A DNA stretch of 64,000 nt from Paenibacillus terricola. GTDB lineage: Bacteria > Bacillota > Bacilli > Paenibacillales > Paenibacillaceae. Within the stretch, counting starts at the first letter, position 1. Each line of letters starts with the position of its first letter. Positions 25,337 through 36,833 of this stretch are shown one piece after another. The notes under the pieces were generated by a model. It was not told the origin of the DNA, searched no databases, and saw only the letters and a list, made by a program, of their open reading frames with translations. The stretch covers positions 372,001-436,000 of the forward strand of contig NZ_JACXZA010000002.1 of NCBI RefSeq assembly GCF_014779765.1, in the 5' to 3' direction. The position numbers and the translations under genes are program-made.

Positions 25337-26353
25337 ATGAAGGTGAAATTTCGGAGGAGCTGGCTGTCTACAGCGCTTGCCGTCGTGATGGCAGTGTCGC
25401 TGCTTGCAGCGTGCGGCAAGTCGGATAGCAAGCTGACGAAGGTGACGATCGGCGAAGTAACGCGATCGTTGTTCTATGCACCGGAGTACGTGGCGATCGC
25501 TAACGGTTATTTTAAAGATGAAGGCATCGATATTGACCTGACGACGACGCCTGGCGGCGACAAAACGATGACGGCGCTGCTGTCCGGCACAATTGATGTC
25601 GCGCTCGTTGGTTCAGAAACATCGATCTATGTGTATCAGCAAGGATCGGATGACCCTGTTATTAACTTCGCACAGCTGACACAGACAGACGGTACGTTTC
25701 TTGTAGCACGCAAGCCGATCGACAACTTCGACTGGCAGTCGCTCAAAGGTGTAGATTTCCTTGGCCAAAGGAAAGGCGGCATGCCGCAGATGGCCGGCGA
25801 ATTCACGCTGAAGAAACATGGCATCGACCCGCAGAAAGATTTGAAGTTGATTCAGAACATCGACTTCGCTAACATTCCGGCAGCCTTCTTATCGGGTACA
25901 GGCGAGTATGTACAGCTATTTGAACCGCAAGCGTCCATTATTGAGCAGCAAGGCAAGGGCCACGTTGTCGCTTCATTCGGCGTTGAGAGTGGACATCTGC
26001 CATATACGGTGTTCATGACGAAGTCGAGCTACATCAATAAGCATAAAGATGTTGTGCAAAAGTTTACGAACGCTATTCATCGTGCGCAGCTGTGGGTAGC
26101 TTCGCATTCCGCTGAGGAAATCGCTGACGTCGTGCTTCCTTACTTCGAGAATACGGACCGCGCCATTGCGATCAGCTCGATTGATCGTTACAAACAGCAA
26201 GGTTCTTATGCGACTGATCCAATCGTCGATGAGGCAGAATGGAACAACTTGCTTGATATTATGACTTCCGCAGGCGAACTGAAAGATCGCGCGGCTTACG
26301 ATAAACTCGTGACGACGACGTTCGCCAATGAAGCGATCAAGTCGGTTAAATAG
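25337..26353 (+). CDS. ABC transporter substrate-binding lipoprotein (NMT1/SsuA-like)
   Basis: A 338-residue lipoprotein. The signal peptide ends in the lipobox LLAAC. The mature part is an NMT1/THI5-like or SsuA/TauA-like periplasmic binding fold: VTIGEVTRSLFYAPEYVAIA, NGYFKDEGIDIDL, MTALLSGTIDVALVGSETSI. Relatives bind taurine, alkanesulfonates, thiamine precursors or aromatic acids, so the ligand is open. No TPP or SAM riboswitch lies upstream. GGAGGG precedes ATG 25337. It is the first gene of an apparent operon of four: binding protein, ATPase, permease, exporter-like protein. Confidence 0.87.
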   Translation: MKVKFRRSWLSTALAVVMAVSLLAACGKSDSKLTKVTIGEVTRSLFYAPEYVAIANGYFKDEGIDIDLTTTPGGDKTMTALLSGTIDVALVGSETSIYVYQQGSDDPVINFAQLTQTDGTFLVARKPIDNFDWQSLKGVDFLGQRKGGMPQMAGEFTLKKHGIDPQKDLKLIQNIDFANIPAAFLSGTGEYVQLFEPQASIIEQQGKGHVVASFGVESGHLPYTVFMTKSSYINKHKDVVQKFTNAIHRAQLWVASHSAEEIADVVLPYFENTDRAIAISSIDRYKQQGSYATDPIVDEAEWNNLLDIMTSAGELKDRAAYDKLVTTTFANEAIKSVK

Positions 26354-26370
26354 GAATCAATGAGGGGGCG

Positions 26371-27210
26371 ATGGGGATGCCGGATCATGGCAAGCTACGT
26401 CTTCACAACGTCACGCATGTATATGTGAACGATGGCGGCGCATCGCTAGCTGTCGATTCGCTTAATCTGACCGTAAGTCAGGGCGAATTCGTCAGCCTTG
26501 TTGGTCCGAGCGGCTGCGGCAAGACGACCGTGCTGCATCTGATTGCAGGGCTGCTGCGACCGACGCGAGGGGAAGTGACAATAGGGGGCGCTCCTGTGAC
26601 GGAGCCTTCTGCTTCCGTCGGTTACATGCTGCAGCAGGATTATTTGTTCCCTTGGCGCACCATTCAAGATAACGCGACGATCGGGCTTGCGATTAATGGC
26701 AAGCTGACGCCTGCTTCGAAGAGTCGGGTACGCATGCTGCTGCAGGAACTAGAGTTGAGCGGGACTGAATTGCGCTATCCGCATGAACTATCCGGCGGTA
26801 TGCGTCAGCGCGTTGCGCTTGCCCGTACGCTCGCTACTGAACCGGATGTGATGCTGCTCGATGAGCCATTCTCGGCGCTCGATATGCACATCAAGCTGCA
26901 GCTAGAGGATTTGGTATGGGATACGATACGACGCCGCGGCCAGACGGCAGTGTTGGTTACGCATGACTTGGCAGAGGCGGCAGCAATGAGTGACCGCATT
27001 ATTGTACTCGGACGCAATCCGGGACGAATCCGACTTGCGCTCGAAGTTCCGGAGGAGCTTCGACGTACGGCTCCGATGGAAGCGCGGCGCCATCCCTCTT
27101 TTCAACCTTTGTTCGAGCGGCTCTGGGAAGAGATGGACATAGAGGATGTTGCGGCATCAGTTGTTGATGCTCGGACGGAAAGGAACGGTCAGCATGACGA
27201 GAAAGTCTAA
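26371..27210 (+). CDS. ABC transporter ATP-binding protein (SsuB/TauB-like)
   Basis: A 279-residue ATPase subunit. Walker A is GPSGCGKTT, the Q-loop lies in YMLQQDYLFPWRTI, the signature is LSGGMRQRVALART, Walker B is VMLLDEPFSALD and the switch His is in LVTHDLAEAAAMSDR. It powers import with the adjacent permease. GAGGGGG is just upstream; ATG 26377 is an alternative start. Its 3' end overlaps the permease start by 17 nt. Confidence 0.92.
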   Translation: MGMPDHGKLRLHNVTHVYVNDGGASLAVDSLNLTVSQGEFVSLVGPSGCGKTTVLHLIAGLLRPTRGEVTIGGAPVTEPSASVGYMLQQDYLFPWRTIQDNATIGLAINGKLTPASKSRVRMLLQELELSGTELRYPHELSGGMRQRVALARTLATEPDVMLLDEPFSALDMHIKLQLEDLVWDTIRRRGQTAVLVTHDLAEAAAMSDRIIVLGRNPGRIRLALEVPEELRRTAPMEARRHPSFQPLFERLWEEMDIEDVAASVVDARTERNGQHDEKV

Positions 27211-28039
27211 TATTGTGTCACAAGAGACGAATTCGGAATGGCTGGCAGGGTTGTATACGTCGCATAAAACTCGGTCTAGGCAGCGGACGATTGCTGTGAT
27301 GCTCGTCAGAGCAGTTATCCTTATCCTGTTCATCGGTCTGTGGGAAGCGGCAGGACGCAACAAATGGATTGATCCGTTATTGTTCAGCTTCCCTTCCCGA
27401 ATCGGCAATTTACTGCTCGATATGATACGAGACGGCTCGATCTGGTCTCATGTCGGCATGACCGTTGGAGAGACTGTCTTAGGTTTTGTGCTTGGTACAT
27501 TGGTTGGCACGCTTATCGCCGCGCTGCTCTGGTGGTTTCCTTTTGTCTCGCGCGTGCTCGATCCGTACTTGGTTGTACTGAATAGTATGCCGAAAGTTGC
27601 GCTAGGCCCAATCTTCATCGTGGCGCTAGGCCCTGGATTTACGTCGATCGTAGTAACGACGTTGTCCGTCACCGTCATTATTACGACGCTTAACATATAC
27701 AACCAGTTTCGAGAGGTGGAGGAGGGGCTGGTGAAGGTCGTCCGCTTATTCGGCGCTTCACGCCTGCAGACGTTCCGATACGTCATCATTCCCGCTTCCT
27801 TCCCTGTCATCATCTCTACGCTCAAAGTGAACGTCGGCCTATCTTGGGTAGGTGTAATGGTTGGCGAATTTCTTGTTGCGAAGCTTGGCCTCGGTTACCT
27901 CATTATCTATGGCTTCCAAGTGTTTAACTTCACGCTTGTGCTCGCAAGTCTTGTGATCATTGCGATCGTCGCTACGGTGATGTATCAACTGGTTACCATT
28001 CTGGAGCGCAGGTTGACGGGCGGCAGGCGGGAACGGTAG
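27194..28039 (+). CDS. ABC transporter permease (SsuC/TauC-like)
   Basis: A 281-residue inner membrane protein with about six helices (AVMLVRAVILILFIGLWEAA, TVGETVLGFVLGTLVGTLIA, LEPYL-like LDPYLVVLNSMPKVALGPIF). The EAA loop for ATPase contact is near the Gly of VKVVRLFGASRLQTFRYVII. The family imports sulfonates, taurine or similar acids. It overlaps the ATPase gene by 17 nt, so translation is coupled. Confidence 0.92.
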   Translation: MTRKSNIVSQETNSEWLAGLYTSHKTRSRQRTIAVMLVRAVILILFIGLWEAAGRNKWIDPLLFSFPSRIGNLLLDMIRDGSIWSHVGMTVGETVLGFVLGTLVGTLIAALLWWFPFVSRVLDPYLVVLNSMPKVALGPIFIVALGPGFTSIVVTTLSVTVIITTLNIYNQFREVEEGLVKVVRLFGASRLQTFRYVIIPASFPVIISTLKVNVGLSWVGVMVGEFLVAKLGLGYLIIYGFQVFNFTLVLASLVIIAIVATVMYQLVTILERRLTGGRRER

Positions 28040-28068
28040 GATAGGAGGAAAATAGAGGGTGATGAGCG

Positions 28069-29031
28069 ATGGGTATTCGTGTCATAAAGACAGCGCTAGC
28101 CGCTTTGGCTGCGATTTATACAGCTGCATACTTGGAGCTGAGCCCGCCTCTATCGGCGGGCATTCTTGCGATCCTGGGCGTTGAAGTTACCCGCATGCGC
28201 GGTGTACGTATGCCCTTTGTTCGTTTTATCGCATCCGTATTGGGCCTATTCTTAGCTTCTATTCTATTCGTAACACTCGGCTTTCATATATGGGTAGTCG
28301 CCATCTTCATTATGCTGACGTTTCCTATTCTGTCGCGGTTTCATCTGAAAGAAGGCATCGTTACGTCATCCGTCATTGTCTTTCATGTATTCGGCGCAGA
28401 GGAAGTGACGACGTCTCTCATCGGAAACGAGATTATGCTGCTGTTGACCGGCCTTGGCTGGGCGACAGTCATTAATCTCATCTATATGCCCACCGAGGAG
28501 AAAAGGCTGTTGCAATTGCGCGCTGATACGGAGCAGGCATTTGCAGGCATTTTCACCCATATGGCGATGACGCTTCGTAACCCTGCCCACTTATGGGACG
28601 GGCATGAGCTGCTCGATGTTCATCATGCGATTGAGCTTGGAGCAGCCCGCGCGGCGGTAGGGCGGGAGAACCGGTTCGGACGAGGCGAGGCGTATTGGGA
28701 AGTTTATTATCGGATGCGGAAGGAGCAGCTGGATTCGATTCAGCATATGCTTGTCCTGCTTGCTTTCGTTTATGAGTCGGTGCCGCAAGGCGAGAAGATT
28801 GCAGAGGTGCTTGAAGGGCTCGTAGACGATGTGAAGAGCGATGTATACGTCGGTGAAGCCGAACGGCGATTGACGCGGTTAAGAGAAGATTTTCGTGCAA
28901 TGGATCTGCCTAAGACAAGGCAAGAGTTTGAGGTTCGCGCCTCGCTGCTGGAGCTGTGCCGGGAGCTGGATCGTTTCTTAATAACAGCGAAGCAGATGAA
29001 GAAGAAGCGGGCTCAAGTATTGCCGTCATAA
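28069..29031 (+). CDS. Aromatic acid exporter family membrane protein
   Basis: A 320-residue protein of the ArAE/FUSC-related family (B. subtilis YqjA-like). The N-terminal 140 residues hold five or six hydrophobic helices (KTALAALAAIYTAAYLELSP, LSAGILAILGVEVTR, RFIASVLGLFLASILFVTLG). The rest is a cytoplasmic helical domain rich in charged residues. It may export aromatic or other organic acids. RBS ATAGGAGGAAA upstream. It follows the ABC permease by 29 nt, so it is probably in the same operon, which would pair import and export. A terminator follows. Confidence 0.82.
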   Translation: MGIRVIKTALAALAAIYTAAYLELSPPLSAGILAILGVEVTRMRGVRMPFVRFIASVLGLFLASILFVTLGFHIWVVAIFIMLTFPILSRFHLKEGIVTSSVIVFHVFGAEEVTTSLIGNEIMLLLTGLGWATVINLIYMPTEEKRLLQLRADTEQAFAGIFTHMAMTLRNPAHLWDGHELLDVHHAIELGAARAAVGRENRFGRGEAYWEVYYRMRKEQLDSIQHMLVLLAFVYESVPQGEKIAEVLEGLVDDVKSDVYVGEAERRLTRLREDFRAMDLPKTRQEFEVRASLLELCRELDRFLITAKQMKKKRAQVLPS

Positions 29032-29088
29032 CTTTGGCTGAAGAATGATGCTGCTTGTCTGGCATTGTTGCAGCAGTCGAATGGATCG

Positions 29089-29118
29089 AACCATGTACCT
29101 TAGGGTGCATGGTTTTTT
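29089..29118 (+). terminator. Rho-independent terminator
   Basis: AACCATGTACC pairs with GGTGCATGGTT with one G-T wobble, then TTTTTT. It ends the transporter/exporter operon. Confidence 0.85.
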
Positions 29119-29250
29119 GGTGTTGAAAACCATTTATCATAAGGTTGTAGCTGGAATTAGGTGGTATATAGTTGAATTATGGCATTACACCTTTTTGTGT
29201 TGTGTATGGATTGAAACCATTTATTCGAATGTCGATAGGAGGTAGTTTCG

Positions 29251-31471
<2,221 letters not shown>

Positions 31472-31668
31472 AAGATTCCTTGCGAGCCTCGTTTAGCTGC
31501 ACATAGGATGAGATTGCCGCGCATATAGATGATACCAGAAGGACGGTTCTCAACAGACTAGGCGTAGTGTTCGCGGATGGCAGCGAATACGGTGGCTAAT
31601 CTTACGAATGTAGAAGTCTCGCGAGGCGCAGGTGCCGTGAAATTAAATGGGTGAAGTCCCGCTCGTTT

Positions 31669-31699
31669 AATCAACAAAAGCCTATGTCCTGCATACACT
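31669..31699 (+). promoter_or_regulatory. Possible sigma-E promoter of cotE
   Basis: CATACACT (31692-31699) matches the sigma-E -10 consensus (CATACAnT). A weak -35 (TCAACAA, 31671-31677) lies 14 bp upstream. It is 35 bp before the cotE start. B. subtilis cotE is under mother-cell sigma factors, so the position fits. The rest of 31472-31734 has no recognisable gene. Confidence 0.4.
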
Positions 31700-31734
31700 T
31701 TAAGTGAATGATTGTATGGAGGAGGTTATAATCG

Positions 31735-32298
31735 ATGGCACTTGCAGATAAACAGCTTCAATACAGAGAGATTATTACGAAAGCTGTCTGCGGCAAAGGT
31801 CGTAAGTTTTCCACCGTATCCCATACCGTGACTCCGCCTCATAACCCCACGAGCATTCTAGGCGCGTGGATTATCAACCACCAATATGAAGCGGTTCGAT
31901 CGGGCGACGGTATCGAGGTCATTGGTACTTACGATATTAACATCTGGTATTCTTACAGCAAAAACTCGCAAACCGAGGTTGCGAAAGAGACGGTCTCCTA
32001 TGTGGAGAACATCCCGCTTTCTTATGTAGACCCGAAGCATCGTTCAACGACAGAGGAAGTGTCGGCAGATGCAACTCAGGAGCCGAACTGCATCGAGGCG
32101 AACATTTCGTCGAGCGGCTCGGGCGTAATCATTCGGGTTGAGCGTGAATTTGCTGTAGAAATGATTGCCGAGACGAAAGTTACGGTTGCCTGCATCCCAG
32201 GCGGCATCGAAGATTACGGTAAAGATCTGGAGTATTCGCTCGGCGATGACGGCGACTTCGAAGATCTGGATCCGGATCTGCTCGATGATGAAGTGTAA
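31735..32298 (+). CDS. cotE: Outer spore coat morphogenetic protein CotE
   Basis: A 187-residue protein collinear with B. subtilis CotE: QYREIITKAVCGKGRKFST, ILGAWIINHQYEAVRSGDGI, YDINIWYSYSKNSQTEVAKE, EPNCIEANISSSGSG, REFAVEMIAETKVTV and an acidic C-terminal tail (EDLDPDLLDDEV). CotE organises the outer spore coat in the mother cell; the acidic tail is used for partner contacts. GGAGGAGG precedes the ATG. It stands upstream of mutS/mutL as in Bacillus, here with an amidoligase gene between them. Confidence 0.92.
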   Translation: MALADKQLQYREIITKAVCGKGRKFSTVSHTVTPPHNPTSILGAWIINHQYEAVRSGDGIEVIGTYDINIWYSYSKNSQTEVAKETVSYVENIPLSYVDPKHRSTTEEVSADATQEPNCIEANISSSGSGVIIRVEREFAVEMIAETKVTVACIPGGIEDYGKDLEYSLGDDGDFEDLDPDLLDDEV

Positions 32299-32351
32299 GC
32301 TGTCTTCAGGGGACAGTTTACATTAGGATATGCGCCGGATGCGGCGAATAC

Positions 32352-32380
32352 GAGGGCGCCAGCCCTCTTTTTGTTTTTTT
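32352..32380 (+). terminator. Rho-independent terminator after cotE
   Basis: GAGGGC and GCCCTC form a stem with a 4-nt loop, then TTTTTGTTTTTTT. It separates cotE from the amidoligase gene. Confidence 0.85.
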
Positions 32381-32412
32381 GGGCAGAAGTTGGGATAGAG
32401 GGGGCGAGGATC

Positions 32413-33900
32413 GTGTCGGCAGAGGAGCTGCAGCAGTCGTGCGTGCGGGTATGGGACGACCGACGGGGTCCCTCGGATCCCCTGCGAATGAATGCCTATG
32501 ATGCACTGATTGTGGTGAGCGGAGCGCCTCGTATGAATAACAGCGTGAAGCCTGATAGCGCTGGGTTGTCCGCAGCTGCATGGATGCTGCTCGCCCCTGG
32601 CGCTTCTCAAGCTTTGACGGATCAGGCGGAGGTTGTCCGCCGCTGGTCGCGAGCAGGGCTGCTTCGGCATGCGCCAACTGGCGAGCGGAAGGCGCTGGAT
32701 CCAGACCGGCTGATCCAAGAAGCGCTGCGCGATGGTTGGCGTGTTTATGCTGTCTCGGTATTCCATCTCGAGGTCATAGCGGTGGAACGCTGCTGGTCAC
32801 AGGGGAACGGAATGAAGGCTGTAGTAGATACGGCCCTGACGTCTACTGATCGGTTGCTAAGCGATGTTGAATTGGTTAAACAGATGGGAGCGGATCCGGC
32901 GCTTCGTCGAGTTGCTCGAGCAGCTGTTCGAGCGCTGTATTCGCTTGGACTTGATCTTGGGATTGCGATTGTTGCAATTGATGGCGATGGGAGAACAGCT
33001 GCGTTAGATGTGAGGCAAGTACCTCCGTTCTGCGAAGCTGATGGTTCCATCTGGGCAAATGCGGTAGGACGGTTTCAGTCGATGTATGCAACCACGTTGG
33101 CTGCAGCGCCAGGACAGCCCTATAAGCACATTCTGATTGGCGCAGATCCAGAATTCGTATTGGTTAAACCTAATGGCCGGATCGCGTCCGCGGATCGGTT
33201 CTTTGGCGTTGGCGGCGGCGCTGGGGCCGATGCGCTGCTAATCGGCCAGCGGCTTACGTATCCGATCGGCGAGCTTCGCCCGGATCCTGCTGTTACGCCA
33301 GATGAGCTTGCTGCGAATGTACGACGCCAGCTCATTCGTGCCGACGCGAAGGTAGATGACGATTCGCTTCGATGGGCTGCGGGAGCAATGCCGATTGGAG
33401 GAATAGCGCTCGGCGGGCATATCCATCTAAGCGGCGTTCCGCTTACGAGCCGTCTGCTTCGGCAGTTGGATCGGTATGTGGCGCTGCCTATTGCGATGAT
33501 CGAGTCCGACAGCGGACGGCGGCCGCGATATGGCATGCTGGGCGACTATCGGCAGCAGTCGCACGGCGGCTTCGAATATCGCACGCTGCCAAGCTGGCTC
33601 GTCTCGCCAGCCGCTGCGAAGGCAGCTTTTGCCCTCACGCTCCTGTGCGCGCACGACTCATGGTCGCTGCGCGTGCCTCCGCTACTGCCCGAGCGGGTGG
33701 AGGAAGCCTTCTATCGAGGCGACCGCCGGGTACTGGTTCAGCAGCTTGACGGCATCGCCGCCGAGCTGGCAGTGGCGCCGTCCTTTTCGGCGTACGCTCG
33801 CTGGATCGAGCCGCTGTTTGCAGCGGTGCGCCAAGGCACTGTATGGGATGCCGCTGCCGACTTCCGTCGCAAATGGCGCGTAGGGCCTTACGCGACATGA
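32413..33900 (+). CDS. Predicted COOH-NH2 ligase (amidoligase domain)
   Basis: A 495-residue protein with an ATP-dependent amidoligase domain of the glutamine-synthetase-like COOH-NH2 ligase family (PF14395-like) from about residue 240. Motifs: ILIGADPEFVLV with paired acidic metal ligands, TYPIGELRPDP, GGIALGGHIHLSG with paired His, and GFEYRTLPSWLVSP. Residues 1-230 are not recognised. Family members are predicted to join a carboxyl and an amine, for example to modify peptides or cell envelope. Start GTG 32413 has a GAGG-containing site; an earlier in-frame TTG would lie inside the terminator T-tract. Position between cotE and mutS suggests, but does not show, a spore coat role. Confidence 0.78.
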   Translation: MSAEELQQSCVRVWDDRRGPSDPLRMNAYDALIVVSGAPRMNNSVKPDSAGLSAAAWMLLAPGASQALTDQAEVVRRWSRAGLLRHAPTGERKALDPDRLIQEALRDGWRVYAVSVFHLEVIAVERCWSQGNGMKAVVDTALTSTDRLLSDVELVKQMGADPALRRVARAAVRALYSLGLDLGIAIVAIDGDGRTAALDVRQVPPFCEADGSIWANAVGRFQSMYATTLAAAPGQPYKHILIGADPEFVLVKPNGRIASADRFFGVGGGAGADALLIGQRLTYPIGELRPDPAVTPDELAANVRRQLIRADAKVDDDSLRWAAGAMPIGGIALGGHIHLSGVPLTSRLLRQLDRYVALPIAMIESDSGRRPRYGMLGDYRQQSHGGFEYRTLPSWLVSPAAAKAAFALTLLCAHDSWSLRVPPLLPERVEEAFYRGDRRVLVQQLDGIAAELAVAPSFSAYARWIEPLFAAVRQGTVWDAAADFRRKWRVGPYAT

Positions 33901-33974
33901 GAGAGGTAGGTGTACCTTATACTCAAATAACCTTCCCCACCAAGCGAAGCTCTTCCGTTTCGTATTAGGTTTCG

Positions 33975-33983
33975 TGCTATAAT
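33975..33983 (+). promoter_or_regulatory. Extended -10 promoter of mutS
   Basis: TGCTATAAT is a perfect extended -10 (TGnTATAAT), 45 bp before the mutS ATG; the -35 is weak. It is expected to drive mutS and the genes after it. Confidence 0.55.
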
Positions 33984-34027
33984 GAAGGATAGTGTTCACA
34001 TCCAACTACTCGTACGGAGGGGCATTC

Positions 34028-36793
34028 ATGACACCTACTTATACCCCCATGATGATGCAATATCTCGCCATTAAGGAGCAGGCGAAAGATGCTTTCCTGC
34101 TGTTCCGACTTGGCGATTTCTATGAAATGTTCTTCGAAGACGCGATTCTCGCATCCCGCGAGCTCGAAATAACGCTGACCGGCCGAGAAGCCGGCGGTCC
34201 GCAGCGCGTGCCGATGTGCGGCGTTCCTTACCATTCTGCAGAGAATTACATAGCCCGTCTGATCGAAAAAGGCTACAAGGTCGCCATCTGCGAGCAAGTC
34301 GAGGACCCATCCGCAGCCAAAGGCGTCGTGCGCCGCGAGATCGTTCGCGTCGTCACGCCTGGTACGGTGATGGAGTCCAAATCGCTCGCCGACAAAGCGA
34401 ACAATTTCATCGTCGGCGCAGCCTCCGTCGATGGCCGGATCGGCTTCGCTGCCTGCGATCTCTCAACGGGCGAGCTGTATGTTACTTCGTTCGCCGCGGC
34501 AGGAGGACTTGAAGCGCTGCTCGATGAAATCAACGTTTATCATCCCGCCGAGATTGTTGGCGATGAAGCGTTACTGGAGCGACTCAAACCTTATCAAGCA
34601 ACATGGGCACGCCCTGTTGTGCTTACGCCGAGAGAGCCGATGCCGCAGGCTGGCGTCGAAGAGCAGTTCGGCGAGCAATCGCTGCAAGGACTATCTGAAG
34701 AGCGGCTGCGTACAATCGCTACGTTGACCGGCTATCTTGCTGACACGCAGAAGCGATCATTCGGCCACGTTCGGACCATTCGTCCGTACGAGCCGAATCA
34801 GTACATGATTCTGGATCCATTCACGCGCCGCAATCTGGAGTTGACCGAGACGGTGCGCGATCGGAACAAGAAGGGCTCGCTGCTCTGGCTGCTTGACCGG
34901 ACGATGACGTCTATGGGCGCTCGTCTGCTTCGCCGCTGGGTGGACAAGCCGCTGCTTAACGTCGCTGCGATTGAAGAGCGTTTATCTGCTGTTGCAGCTC
35001 TTCATCGTGATCTCATCATTCGCGACGACATGCGACGCGAGTTATCGGAAATCTACGACCTGGAACGGCTAGTTGGCCGCGTTGCCTTCGGAAGCGCGAA
35101 TGGCCGCGATCTGAATGCGCTCAAATCTTCCCTTCGACGCGTACCTGCGCTTGCTGGCCTATGCGCGAATTCAGGTGATTCAACCCTTCAATCGCTGTTT
35201 GCGGATATCGACGACTGCGCGGACTTGGCCAATACGATCGAAACGGTTGTTGTTGATGATCCGCCAGTTTCGGTTCGCGAAGGCGGACTCATACGGGCGG
35301 GCTACGACGAATATTTAGATCGACTGCGCGAAGCGAGCACGGACGGCAAACGATGGCTTGCTGAGCTGGAACGGTCCGAGCGCGAAGCGACAGGCATCAA
35401 ATCATTAAAGATCGGCTACAACAAAGTGTTTGGCTACTACTTGGAAATCTCCAAAGCGAATCTCGCGGGCTTGCCGGAGGGTCGTTATGAGCGGAAGCAG
35501 ACGCTGGCCAATGCCGAACGTTTCGTAACGCCAGAGCTGAAGGAGAAGGAGCGCCTTATCCTGGAAGCCGAAGAGAAGATGGTCGACCTCGAATACGAAC
35601 GGTTTGCCGAGCTGCGCGAGCATCTGTCAGGACACCTTCATCGTCTGCAAAAGCTTGCCGAGCGCATTGCTGCGCTCGACGCGTTCCAATCGCTTGCTAC
35701 CGTAAGTGCCGAGCGCCGGTTCGTACGTCCAACCGTCACGGATGGCTATGATCTCATCGTTGAGGACGGCCGGCATCCCGTCGTTGAGGCGCTGATGGAT
35801 GGCATTCCGTTCATTACGAACGGAACGAAGCTCGCGAAGGACAGCCAATCGATGCTGCTCATCACCGGCCCGAACATGGCTGGTAAGAGTACGTACATGC
35901 GTCAAGTTGCTTTGCTTTGCGTCATGGCGCAGATTGGCTGCTTCGTACCGGCGAAGCTGGCTGTGCTGCCGCTCGTCGATCGGATTTTCACACGAATCGG
36001 GGCAGCGGACGATCTGGCGGGCGGTCAGAGTACCTTCATGGTTGAAATGAAGGACATTCAGATCATGACCGATAAGGCGACAGAGCGAAGTCTCGTGATT
36101 ATCGATGAGTTGGGCCGAGGCACTTCGACGAATGAAGGCATGGCAATCGCGCAAGCGGTTATCGAATATGTGCATGACAAGATCGGCTGTAAGGCACTTG
36201 TCTCTACGCACTTCCATGAGTTGGCACACCTCGAGGATTCACTTCCGCTGCTTTCGAACGCATGCATGGCTGTGCGTGAGGATGGAGACGACGTCACCTT
36301 CCTGCGTAAGCTTGTCCCAGGTGCAGCTAGCTCGAGCTACGGTATTTACTGCGCGCAGTTGGCAGGTCTTCCAGAGACAATCATTGGCCGTGCCTACGCG
36401 TTGCTGGACGAAGAGGACGCGCCAGTTGTTAAGAGGCCATTGCCCCTCACGACGTCAATTGTGGATCGCGTTGCAGAGGATCAACAACCGGGCTATACAG
36501 ATGTGCAGCTATCGCAGAATGCAGTCGCAGCCTCTCATGTATACGAGGTTGAAGAGGCGAGCAAGCCGCAATCAAGTGAAGTTATACAGCTGTCCATATT
36601 CGGTGAAGAGTCGGCAGCTGCTGCTGCGGCTGCAGAACATGCCGGACTTAACGTACAGGAGCAATCCAAGAAGAAGCTGTCTCCGAAGGCGGAGCTTGTA
36701 GCCGACAAGCTTAAGAAACTGGATGTACTCAATCTTACGCCGATGCAGGCGCTGCAATGGCTGAATGAGATGAAGATGAAACTGACGGACTAA
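34028..36793 (+). CDS. mutS: DNA mismatch repair protein MutS
   Basis: A 921-residue mismatch sensor. The mismatch-contacting F-x-E is F31-Y-E33 in GDFYEMFFED. The ATPase has Walker A GPNMAGKST (residues 614-622), a mobile loop GAADDLAGGQSTFMVEM and Walker B LVIIDELGRGTST. The tail holds VIQLSIFGEE, matching the sliding-clamp binding motif (QLS-I/L/F-F) near residue 850, then a short alanine-rich linker and a C-terminal helix pair. It is longer than the 858 residues of B. subtilis MutS owing to that linker. CGGAGGGG sets ATG 34028. mutL follows. Confidence 0.97.
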   Translation: MTPTYTPMMMQYLAIKEQAKDAFLLFRLGDFYEMFFEDAILASRELEITLTGREAGGPQRVPMCGVPYHSAENYIARLIEKGYKVAICEQVEDPSAAKGVVRREIVRVVTPGTVMESKSLADKANNFIVGAASVDGRIGFAACDLSTGELYVTSFAAAGGLEALLDEINVYHPAEIVGDEALLERLKPYQATWARPVVLTPREPMPQAGVEEQFGEQSLQGLSEERLRTIATLTGYLADTQKRSFGHVRTIRPYEPNQYMILDPFTRRNLELTETVRDRNKKGSLLWLLDRTMTSMGARLLRRWVDKPLLNVAAIEERLSAVAALHRDLIIRDDMRRELSEIYDLERLVGRVAFGSANGRDLNALKSSLRRVPALAGLCANSGDSTLQSLFADIDDCADLANTIETVVVDDPPVSVREGGLIRAGYDEYLDRLREASTDGKRWLAELERSEREATGIKSLKIGYNKVFGYYLEISKANLAGLPEGRYERKQTLANAERFVTPELKEKERLILEAEEKMVDLEYERFAELREHLSGHLHRLQKLAERIAALDAFQSLATVSAERRFVRPTVTDGYDLIVEDGRHPVVEALMDGIPFITNGTKLAKDSQSMLLITGPNMAGKSTYMRQVALLCVMAQIGCFVPAKLAVLPLVDRIFTRIGAADDLAGGQSTFMVEMKDIQIMTDKATERSLVIIDELGRGTSTNEGMAIAQAVIEYVHDKIGCKALVSTHFHELAHLEDSLPLLSNACMAVREDGDDVTFLRKLVPGAASSSYGIYCAQLAGLPETIIGRAYALLDEEDAPVVKRPLPLTTSIVDRVAEDQQPGYTDVQLSQNAVAASHVYEVEEASKPQSSEVIQLSIFGEESAAAAAAAEHAGLNVQEQSKKKLSPKAELVADKLKKLDVLNLTPMQALQWLNEMKMKLTD

Positions 36794-36833
36794 TCGATAA
36801 CATAGTCAATCAACAGGAGAGAGGAGTGCGGGA

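Noticed and set aside
31472-31734. Structured RNA or riboswitch before cotE
   Set aside because: The GC-rich stretch around 31620-31660 has short complementary pieces but no recognisable riboswitch core; it may just be leader sequence.
32318-32766. Minus-strand open frames near the amidoligase start
   Set aside because: Antisense to the start of the amidoligase gene and the cotE terminator; no domain match.
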